14,463 nucleotides of DNA from SYFI01 sp046095485. Its GTDB lineage: Bacteria > Actinomycetota > Thermoleophilia > Miltoncostaeales > Miltoncostaeaceae. The notes under the pieces are model-generated. The model was not told the DNA's origin. It made no database searches and saw only the letters and a list, made by a program, of their open reading frames with translations. Location of the stretch: assembly GCA_046095485.1 (NCBI GenBank), contig JBJTJN010000050.1, positions 1 through 14,463 of the forward strand. The letters are read 5' to 3'. Positions within the stretch are counted from its first letter, which is position 1. Each line of letters opens with the position of its first letter. Positions 6,596-11,854 of the stretch are shown here, one piece after another. The translations under genes and the position numbers were made by a program.

Positions 6596-7066
6596 ATGGG
6601 TGTCGTCATCATCCCCCTCACGCTGCTGGTGGCGTGGATCCTCGGGCTCGCCGGGGTGTCCGCGCCGGGTGCATCCGCCGGTGCCTCCTGGGATGAGCTG
6701 GTGCTGCACTGGACGCTCTTCATGCCGGTCGGCATCGTCTTCCTGGTGTCGGCGGTGATGCACACGGTGCTCGCGCGTCGCACGGCGGCGTCGATCGGCT
6801 GGCAGACCAACGGCTTCCAGTACGAGATCGGCTTCGTGAGCCTGGGCCTGGGCATCGCCGGCATCTGGGCCACCTACCAGGGGTCTGAGGCCTGGATCGC
6901 CGTGGCGATCCCCACCACCGCGTTCCTCTTCCTTGCCGGGGTGAACCACCTCATCGAGATGGTGCGCGATCGGAACTACGCACCCGGGAACAGCGTGATC
7001 ATCATCAGCGACTTCGGAATCCCCATCACGCTCTGGGCCATGCTCGCGGCGGTGGGCGCCCTCTAG
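6596..7066 (+). CDS. Four-TM membrane protein, probably DUF6790 family
   Basis: The protein has 156 aa with four predicted TM helices (about residues 2-20, 38-60, 76-93 and 100-118) and a further hydrophobic end (135-155). The stretch SIGWQTNGFQYEIGFVSLGLGIAGI, with Trp, Gln and Glu at the helix entry, resembles the DUF6790 group as I remember it. The function of that group is unknown to me. The gene has its own leaderless promoter whose -10 overlaps the preceding stop, so it may also be read through from the dehalogenase operon. Confidence 0.7.
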   Translation: MGVVIIPLTLLVAWILGLAGVSAPGASAGASWDELVLHWTLFMPVGIVFLVSAVMHTVLARRTAASIGWQTNGFQYEIGFVSLGLGIAGIWATYQGSEAWIAVAIPTTAFLFLAGVNHLIEMVRDRNYAPGNSVIIISDFGIPITLWAMLAAVGAL

Positions 7067-7097
7067 GCCGAGCGGCCCCGGGTAGGTCCGCGGGTTA

Positions 7098-7111
7098 CCG
7101 GGGTGCCCCGG
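7098..7111. terminator. Weak GC hairpin between convergent genes
   Basis: CCGGGG-TG-CCCCGG forms a short perfect inverted repeat in the 54-bp gap between two convergent stops (7066 and 7121). A nearby CCCCGGGTA / TACCGGGG pair offers an alternative stem. There is no T-run on either side, so it is at most a weak bidirectional terminator. Confidence 0.3.
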
Positions 7112-7120
7112 GTGGTGCGA

Positions 7121-7555
7121 CTAGGTGGTGCGCAGGCGCAGGTTGCCGCGACGTCCGCGGCGTTCGGTGCGCTCGGTGCCCAGAAGCACGCGCGTGAGTT
7201 CATCCTCGGCCATGGCGGCGCGGCTCTCGGCGTCCATCACCCGCTGTCGCAGCAGGCCGGCCTCATCGCGGCTGCGCACGAGCGCGGCCTCGGTGGCGGC
7301 CAGCGCCGACTGCAGCGCCTCGGCCTCGGCGCGGGCGTCGGCCAGCCGACGGGGATCCACCCCGCCATCGGCCCCCGCAGGCACCGGCACCACGAGCCCC
7401 GCGCGCAGCAGGTCGGCCACCCGCACGGCGCGGCGGCCCTCCGCATCGTGCGTGGCATCGAGGGTTCCGCGCTCCACCCGGCGCTCGAGCGACTTGCGCG
7501 AGCAACCGGCCAGCAGGGCGGCGTCGGTGAGGGAGATCACGCGGTCGGGATCCAC
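7121..7555 (-). CDS. Small HTH protein with C-terminal coiled coil
   Basis: The protein has 144 aa. Residues 7-55 (SLTDAALLAGCSRKSLERRVERGTL... then GRRAVRVADL) fit a MerR/excisionase-type winged helix-turn-helix. A spacer with VPVPAGADGGVDPRR leads into a long Ala/Glu/Arg-rich helix (about 72-125) likely to form a coiled coil, and the end is very basic (RTERRGRRGNLRLRTT). It may be a small DNA-binding or nucleoid-associated protein. GTG 7555 lies 38 nt after the upstream gene stop, without a clear ribosome site or own -10, so it is probably co-transcribed. The family is not named with confidence. Confidence 0.65.
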   Translation of the reverse strand: MDPDRVISLTDAALLAGCSRKSLERRVERGTLDATHDAEGRRAVRVADLLRAGLVVPVPAGADGGVDPRRLADARAEAEALQSALAATEAALVRSRDEAGLLRQRVMDAESRAAMAEDELTRVLLGTERTERRGRRGNLRLRTT

Positions 7556-7593
7556 GTGAGGTGATTTCGCCGCGCTGGGCGGCGCCCCTGCCC

Positions 7594-7845
7594 TCAGGCG
7601 CTGGCGGCGGCGGGGCCGGTGGCCACCGTGATGCGCCCGTCCACCTCATCCAGCTGGCCGCGCACGATGCACATGCCGAGCGCGCTCAGCACGCGGTCGG
7701 GATCGGGCAGCGGTGCCGCAGGATCCATCTCGGCCAGGCGTGCGGCCACGGCTGCCCACAGCACGCTGCGCGGGATTCCTCCGGGGACCGCTGCCACCTC
7801 GAGCAGGGCGATCTGCACGAGGTCTGATGTCAGTGCCCTTGCCAT
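7594..7845 (-). CDS. Small hypothetical protein
   Basis: The predicted protein has 83 aa (MARALTSDLVQIALLEVAAVPGG...). It is mostly helical, with a pattern (GGIPRSVLWAAVAARLAE... then RVLSALGMCIVRGQLDEVDGRITVA) that could be a small winged-helix-like domain. I do not recognise it. ATG 7845 is preferred to ATG 7878 because a TACGGT box ends 9 nt before it, the same spacing as at 4991 and 11558; starting at 7878 would place that box inside the gene. It probably forms a unit with the HTH gene downstream. Confidence 0.55.
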   Translation of the reverse strand: MARALTSDLVQIALLEVAAVPGGIPRSVLWAAVAARLAEMDPAAPLPDPDRVLSALGMCIVRGQLDEVDGRITVATGPAAASA

Positions 7846-7854
7846 GGACGCGGC

Positions 7855-7860
7855 ACCGTA
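7855..7860 (-). promoter_or_regulatory. -10 box for the small gene at 7845
   Basis: TACGGT on the minus strand ends 9 nt before ATG 7845, and there is no Shine-Dalgarno between. Confidence 0.4.
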
Positions 7861-7923
7861 GGGGTCCGGTGCCGGCATTGCCAGAGCGGCGAAGCCCGAT
7901 GGGAGGGGGAATTCAGGCGTAAA

Positions 7924-7946
7924 ACCCTCAAGTTGCGGTTGAGGGT
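7924..7946 (-). terminator. Hairpin terminator (or regulator-type dyad) after the small gene 7982-8179
   Basis: ACCCTCAA (7924-7931) and TTGAGGGT (7939-7946) are perfect 8-bp arms with a 7-nt loop. Read on the minus strand the stem runs into TTTTA, as in an intrinsic terminator, 35 bp after the stop at 7982. The arms also resemble MerR/SoxR-type operators (CCTCAA...TTGAGG), so an operator for the gene starting at 7845 is possible. Confidence 0.5.
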
Positions 7947-7947
7947 A

Positions 7948-7958
7948 GTGACTGTCAC
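7948..7958. repeat. Short dyad GTGAC-T-GTCAC
   Basis: A perfect 5-bp inverted repeat around one base starts 2 bp from the larger dyad at 7924-7946. It could be a protein-binding site; no partner is known. Confidence 0.35.
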
Positions 7959-7981
7959 CCCCCGGGCGGCACCCCCGGGCG

Positions 7982-8179
7982 TCAGCGCTCCGGCGGGCTG
8001 CACGAGGGTCGCGGGCGGGGGCGCGCGGGGGCCCCGGCGCGCTCGGCCGCGAGCTCCACGAGCCAGCGCGACTCCTCGTCGATCACCACGGCGGTCACCG
8101 ACCCGTCCTCGGCGCGTGAAATGCGGCCGGCCACGGCGCCATGCGCATTGCGAATGATGATCTCCGGGGCGTCGGGCAC
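7982..8179 (-). CDS. Small hypothetical protein divergent from the response regulator
   Basis: The predicted protein has 65 aa. Residues 5-45 (EIIIRNAHGAVAGRISRAEDGSVTAVVIDEESRWLVELAAERAG) look like a small beta-rich domain, and the end is Pro/Arg-rich. I do not recognise it. The GTG at 8179 lies exactly 6 nt after TACGTT, the local leaderless pattern, which is the main evidence for this start. It shares a 40-bp divergent promoter region with the response regulator at 8220, so the two may be regulated together. Confidence 0.5.
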   Translation of the reverse strand: MPDAPEIIIRNAHGAVAGRISRAEDGSVTAVVIDEESRWLVELAAERAGAPARPRPRPSCSPPER

Positions 8180-8185
8180 CCCCGA

Positions 8186-8191
8186 AACGTA
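8186..8191 (-). promoter_or_regulatory. Leaderless -10 box for the small gene at 8179
   Basis: TACGTT on the minus strand ends 6 nt before GTG 8179. Confidence 0.45.
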
Positions 8192-8207
8192 TCGCGGGAT
8201 GCGCGGG

Positions 8208-8213
8208 TAGGCT
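8208..8213 (+). promoter_or_regulatory. Leaderless -10 box for the response regulator gene
   Basis: TAGGCT, preceded by GGG, ends 6 nt before ATG 8220. It has the same hexamer and spacing as at 6584, and no Shine-Dalgarno. Confidence 0.6.
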
Positions 8214-8219
8214 GAGCGC

Positions 8220-8867
8220 ATGGTGCGCATCCTCATCACCGACGACCACGCGGTGCTGCGATCGGGCCTGCGGCTGCTGCTGGATCGCGAGGATGACCTC
8301 GAGGTGGTGGGCGAGGCCACCACGGCCGAGGAGGCACTGCGGGCCACCGCCGATGGCGACGTGGACCTGGTGCTGCTGGACATCGAGATGCCCGGCATGG
8401 GCGGGCTCGCGGGCGCCGAGGCGCTTCGCGCAGCGCACCCCGACCTGGGGATCCTGGTGCTCTCGATGCACGGCGAGGCCGACGACGTGCGCCGGGCGTT
8501 CGCCGCGGGCGCCAGCGGGTACGTGCTGAAGACGGCCGCCGACGAGCAGTTGGTGCAGGCCGTGCGGGCCGTGGCGGACGGCGAGCGGTACCTGCACCCG
8601 GCACTCGGGGCGGTGCTGGCCCAGCCCGATGGCCCCAAGGGGCCGGTAGACGATCTCTCGCCGCGCGAGCGCGAGGTGCTGCGCCTGCTCGCGCTGGGCT
8701 ACACCAACCAGGAGATCGTCGAGATGCTGGTGGTGAGCGTGCGCACCGTCGAGAGCCACAGGGCGCACGTGATGACCAAGTTGCGGGCCGAATCGCGCGC
8801 GGCCATGGTGCGCCACGCGCTGGCCGCGGGGCTGCTTGACGATGAGCGCGAGGGCGGCGCCGGGTGA
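8220..8867 (+). CDS. NarL/FixJ-family response regulator (LuxR-type HTH), orphan
   Basis: The protein has 215 aa. The receiver domain (1 to about 120) has acidic residues D8 and D9, phospho-acceptor D54 (LLDIEMPGMGG), S82 and K104. The C-terminal LuxR/NarL HTH (about 142-207) has LSPREREVLRLLALGYTNQEIVEML and TVESHRAHVMTKL. Such proteins are phosphorylated by a histidine kinase and bind DNA as dimers. No kinase gene is nearby, so its partner is elsewhere. Its stop overlaps the next gene (GTGA), an unusual direct coupling of a regulator to a metabolic enzyme. Confidence 0.93.
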   Translation: MVRILITDDHAVLRSGLRLLLDREDDLEVVGEATTAEEALRATADGDVDLVLLDIEMPGMGGLAGAEALRAAHPDLGILVLSMHGEADDVRRAFAAGASGYVLKTAADEQLVQAVRAVADGERYLHPALGAVLAQPDGPKGPVDDLSPREREVLRLLALGYTNQEIVEMLVVSVRTVESHRAHVMTKLRAESRAAMVRHALAAGLLDDEREGGAG

Positions 8868-9937
8868 GCCTGTACGACCGGCTGCGCGACCTTCCCCTCA
8901 CCATCGAGGGGGCGCGGCTGGAGCGCCTCGAGCTGCCGGTGTCGCCCGAGTTCGCGCGGGTGACCACCGTGGTGCACCTCGAGGGACTCGGGCACGAGGG
9001 GGTGGGCGAGGACGTCACCTACGAGGCCGATGAGGCCACGGCGTTCCAGCAGGCCGGGGCAGCAGACCTCGCGGGCGAGTGGACCATCCACGGGCTGTCA
9101 GAGGCGCTGGGCGCCATGGACCTGTTCCCCGCTGCCCCGCCGGCGTGGCCACCCAGCCGCCGGTACCGCCGCTGGGCATTCGAGAGCGCCGCGCTCGACC
9201 TGGCGCTGCGGCAGGCGGGCGAGCCGCTGTGGCGCGTGGTGGGCATCGACCCCCGCCCGGTGGAGTTCGTGATCTCCACCGGCCTGGGCGAGCCGCCCGA
9301 CCCCGGCCGCGTGCTGGCCTGGGCCGAGGCCGCGCCGGGCATCGGGTTCAAGGTGGATGCCACGCCATCGTGGACCCGCGAGGTGGCGCACGCGCTGGCC
9401 GAGGGCGCACGGGTGGAGACCGTGGACCTCAAGGGTCACTACTCGGGCACGGTGGTGGACGCCGGCGCCGACCCCGGCCTCTACGCGATGGTGGCCGAGG
9501 AGTTCCCGGACGCCTGGCTGGAGGACCCCCGCGTGGACGACCGCACGCGCATCGCGCTGGCCGGCGCGGAGGACCGCGTCACCTGGGACGCCCCGCTGCA
9601 CGATGTGGCCGACATCGTGGAGTTCCCCATCGCCCCGCGCGCGGTGAACGTGAAGCCCTCGCGCATCGGTTCGCTCGAGGGCCTGTTCGCGGTGTACGAC
9701 CACGTGCGCGCGCATGGCCTTGGCGCCTACGGCGGCGGCCAGTACGAGCTGGGGCCGGGCCGTGGGCAGATCCAGTACCTGGCGTCGCTGTTCCACCCCG
9801 ACGCGCCCAACGACACCTCGCCCGTGGACTTCCACTCGCCGCCGCGCACGGGCCTTCCCGCGAGCCCGCTGGCGCCCGCGCCCACGGCCACGGGCTTCCG
9901 CTGGCATCCGGCAGGCGCCGGACGCCCCGCGGGCTAG
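8864..9937 (+). CDS. Enolase-superfamily enzyme (muconate-cycloisomerase/OSB-synthase-like)
   Basis: The protein has 357 aa. An N-terminal capping domain (about 1-115) is followed by a barrel with the expected residues at successive strand ends: K163 (FKVDATP), metal ligands D188 (VDLKGHY), E220 (LEDP) and D242 (TWDAP), and K264 (NVKPSRIG). These fit the Mg-dependent superfamily that removes a proton next to a carboxylate. The KPSRIG block and lengths suggest a cycloisomerase, epimerase or synthase-like member, but the substrate cannot be read from sequence. The GTG start overlaps the response regulator stop. Its TAG shares a CTAG with the convergent gene at 9934. Confidence 0.85.
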   Translation: MSLYDRLRDLPLTIEGARLERLELPVSPEFARVTTVVHLEGLGHEGVGEDVTYEADEATAFQQAGAADLAGEWTIHGLSEALGAMDLFPAAPPAWPPSRRYRRWAFESAALDLALRQAGEPLWRVVGIDPRPVEFVISTGLGEPPDPGRVLAWAEAAPGIGFKVDATPSWTREVAHALAEGARVETVDLKGHYSGTVVDAGADPGLYAMVAEEFPDAWLEDPRVDDRTRIALAGAEDRVTWDAPLHDVADIVEFPIAPRAVNVKPSRIGSLEGLFAVYDHVRAHGLGAYGGGQYELGPGRGQIQYLASLFHPDAPNDTSPVDFHSPPRTGLPASPLAPAPTATGFRWHPAGAGRPAG

Positions 9938-10131
9938 GAGGCGGCGCCCGCCGTCTCGACCAGGTCGCGCGCCGCGATGAGGCGGTCCCATGCGGCCTGC
10001 TCGGCGCGCAGGTGCTCGTCCTCGCTGGCGTAGAGGTGGGCGCCGCGAGATACGCGCAGGTAATCGGCCATTGCGCGCTCGAGTTCCTCATCGGGACTCA
10101 TCTGGCGCCGGGTGGGAACTTCGCTGCTCAC
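9934..10131 (-). CDS. Small acidic helical hypothetical protein
   Basis: The predicted protein has 65 aa, mostly helical (PDEELERAMADYLRVSR... then EDEHLRAEQAAWDRLIAARDLVE). I do not recognise it. Unlike most genes here it has a strong ribosome site, AGGAGG at 10139-10144, 7 nt before GTG 10131 and 4 nt before an adjacent GTG at 10134; the first spacing is better. Its stop lies inside the shared CTAG at 9934-9937. Confidence 0.6.
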   Translation of the reverse strand: MSSEVPTRRQMSPDEELERAMADYLRVSRGAHLYASEDEHLRAEQAAWDRLIAARDLVETAGAAS

Positions 10132-10158
10132 CACGTCACCTCCTGACCGTTGGACCAC

Positions 10159-10164
10159 ACCGTA
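10159..10164 (-). promoter_or_regulatory. -10 box for the small gene at 10131
   Basis: TACGGT on the minus strand predicts a leader of about 20 nt that contains the AGGAGG site. Confidence 0.4.
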
Positions 10165-10241
10165 GCGCGGGCCCCGGGGGCGTGCCCGAACGCGGGTTCC
10201 ATCGTGCAACGCCGTCTCGCAAAGTGGTCCGCGCGGGCGGG

Positions 10242-10247
10242 TAGCAT
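10242..10247 (+). promoter_or_regulatory. Leaderless -10 box implying an ATC start
   Basis: TAGCAT, preceded by GGG, ends 6 nt before the ATC at 10254. Its TAG is also an in-frame stop for the following gene, so translation cannot begin further upstream. Confidence 0.5.
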
Positions 10248-10253
10248 CAGCCC

Positions 10254-11525
10254 ATCGCCGAGGCCGCCACCCCATCCGACGCGGGACTCGTATCCCGCGA
10301 CCCCCGGCGCTGGCGCGGCGTCCTCTCATTCGTACTCCTGGCGCTGTCCGTGCTGTGCCTGGTGCTGGGAAGCCTTTTCGTGTGGATGCGCGCAACGGCG
10401 TTCAGCCCCGACGGCTACGTGGCCGAGGCGCTCACGGTGGAGGGCCAGGGCCTCCTCGCCGAGAAGGTGAGTGGCCTCGTCAGGGACGAGCTGTTGCCCG
10501 CGGACCGGGCCGACTCCCTGGCCCAGCGCGTGGTGGCCCCGCTGCCCATCAGCGACACCGAGAAGGGCCTGCTCGCCGCCGCGATCGGATCCACGGTGCG
10601 CAACCAGGTGGCCAACGCCGTGCAGTCGTACCTCAACTCGGGCGCGGGCCAGCAGGTCGCCGCGGCGCTGTCGGGCCGGCTGAGCGAGGAGATCGTCAAG
10701 CTCGTCGACGACGGCACCGGCGTGTTCGAGTTCCAGGGCGACGCCATCGTGCTCAACACACAGGTGATCGCGCAGGGCGCCCGCGCAAAGGCCGAGGACC
10801 TCCTGGGCCCGCTCGCGAAGTTCCTGCCGCCGCCGCCGGAGTCGTACAAGAAGATTGTCCTGGTGGAGGCCGACTACGTGGTCACCATCCAGAAGGCCAT
10901 CAACCTGATCTGGCTGATGTCATGGCTGCTGCCGCTGCTCTTCCTCGTGCTGCTGATCGCGGGCATCTTCACGGCGCGCGAGCGCCGCCCGGCGGCGTTC
11001 CGCACGATGATCGCCATCATCGTGGGCACGGCGATCGCGGTCATCGCCATCCGCATCGCGCGCTCGGTGATCACCAGCCTCATCCAGGAGGGTCCGCAGC
11101 AGGACGTGGTGGGCGCAATCCTCTCGACCGCCACTGTTGAACTGGTGGACCAGACGCTGGTCATCGTGTTCCTCACCGCCATCGTGGGCTTCGTGCTCTG
11201 GCTTTTCGGCCCGGACAAGCCGGCCCGGTACGCCCGTGGGTGGATCGCCGAGAGGGCGCGCGACCTGCGCGCGGGCGAGCGCAAGGACGCCGGGCGGGTC
11301 ACGGAGTTCGCGCGCCGCTACCGCCCGCACCTCGAGATCGCCGGCGTGGTGCTCACCATCATCGCGCTCATGCTGGTGCCCAGCCTCACGGGGTGGACCT
11401 GGGCCCTCGCGCTCATCGCCCTGGGCATCTGGGTGCTGCTCATCGAGTACGCCGCCTGCGCGCGGTGGATGCAGGTGATCGCCAACTGGATCGCCGACCT
11501 GCGCCGCAAGCCCACCGCGGGGTGA
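10254..11525 (+). CDS. Large integral membrane protein with extracytoplasmic helical domain
   Basis: With a start at ATC 10254 the protein has 423 aa: a short cytoplasmic end with RDPRRWR, TM1 (about 23-45), an outside domain of roughly 180 residues (SPDGYVAEALTVEGQGLLAEK...), and four or five further TM helices (about 230-255, 263-282, 308-325, 365-400), separated by a basic cytoplasmic loop. The layout recalls membrane proteins common in actinobacteria, but I cannot name the function. In-frame stop TAG 10242 limits the start. The first usual start codon, GTG 10350, would cut TM1 in half and remove the positive-inside residues. ATC 10254 has the local leaderless promoter spacing. Either this is a true ATC start or an ATG was mis-called. 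Confidence 0.75.
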   Translation: MAEAATPSDAGLVSRDPRRWRGVLSFVLLALSVLCLVLGSLFVWMRATAFSPDGYVAEALTVEGQGLLAEKVSGLVRDELLPADRADSLAQRVVAPLPISDTEKGLLAAAIGSTVRNQVANAVQSYLNSGAGQQVAAALSGRLSEEIVKLVDDGTGVFEFQGDAIVLNTQVIAQGARAKAEDLLGPLAKFLPPPPESYKKIVLVEADYVVTIQKAINLIWLMSWLLPLLFLVLLIAGIFTARERRPAAFRTMIAIIVGTAIAVIAIRIARSVITSLIQEGPQQDVVGAILSTATVELVDQTLVIVFLTAIVGFVLWLFGPDKPARYARGWIAERARDLRAGERKDAGRVTEFARRYRPHLEIAGVVLTIIALMLVPSLTGWTWALALIALGIWVLLIEYAACARWMQVIANWIADLRRKPTAG

Positions 11526-11526
11526 T

Positions 11527-11542
11527 GCGAACATACGTTCGC
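11527..11542. promoter_or_regulatory. LexA (SOS) box
   Basis: GCGAACATACGTTCGC is a perfect 16-bp palindrome. Its core CGAACATACGTTCG fits the Gram-positive LexA/DinR consensus CGAAC-RNRY-GTTCG at every position. It lies directly against the TAGAGT -10 box (11543-11548), where bound LexA would block RNA polymerase. Confidence 0.8.
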
Positions 11543-11548
11543 TAGAGT
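11543..11548 (+). promoter_or_regulatory. -10 box of the SOS-controlled unit
   Basis: TAGAGT ends 9 nt before ATG 11558 and touches the LexA box. No Shine-Dalgarno is seen. Confidence 0.5.
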
Positions 11549-11557
11549 GCGCCCCGC

Positions 11558-11854
11558 ATGGGGGACTCGGTGGACGACATCATCCGCGTGGCCGCGCTCA
11601 CGATGAGCGAGGACCAGGCCGATCGTCTCATCGGCTGGATCGCCCTGCGCACCGGACGCAGCAAGGCGCTGGCCGCCGGTGACGACACCCTCGCCCGCCT
11701 GAGGCACGTGGCCGAGAACTGGCTCGACGACGACCAGCGGCGGCGCCTGGCGGGGTGGATCGCCCGCAAGGTGGCGCTGGGCGAGGATCCCGTGCCGCAG
11801 TCGCCATCCGCGGCGCGGCGCGCGGCGGGGGGCTCTGGCACCCTGCCCGCATGA
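11558..11854 (+). CDS. Small hypothetical protein under a LexA box, with internal repeat
   Basis: The predicted protein has 98 aa. It contains two copies of a helical unit: EDQADRLIGWIALR (18-31) and DDQRRRLAGWIARK (58-71), sharing DQ, RL, GWIA and R positions. The last 25 residues are low-complexity (PSAARRAAGG). I do not recognise a family, and no enzyme motif is visible. The perfect LexA box 16 bp before the start suggests induction by DNA damage. The stop overlaps the next start (ATGA), so it is coupled to the nitronate monooxygenase-like gene. A role in binding DNA or a protein partner is only a guess. Confidence 0.7.
   Translation: MGDSVDDIIRVAALTMSEDQADRLIGWIALRTGRSKALAAGDDTLARLRHVAENWLDDDQRRRLAGWIARKVALGEDPVPQSPSAARRAAGGSGTLPA

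Noticed and set aside
5576..6949. Minus-strand 457-codon frame opposite cyclophilin, dehalogenase and the TM gene
   Set aside because: Composition (Gly/Arg/His/Gln-rich) is typical of a high-GC antisense frame; three recognisable + genes occupy the region.
7063..7124. CTAG at both ends of the gap between the DUF6790-like and HTH genes as another shared-stop junction
   Set aside because: Each CTAG holds only one of the two stops; they are 54 bp apart, unlike the three true shared cases.
7103..7564. + strand 153-codon frame opposite the HTH gene
   Set aside because: No domain; the minus strand encodes an HTH plus coiled coil with sensible composition.
7961..7985. Repeated CCCCCGGGCG-like tracts
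   Set aside because: Simple G/C-rich repetition, expected in this base composition; no structure beyond that.
7830..8816. Minus-strand 328-codon frame opposite the response regulator
   Set aside because: Shadow of the regulator; only the short stretch 7982-8179 in another frame has a plausible promoter and composition.
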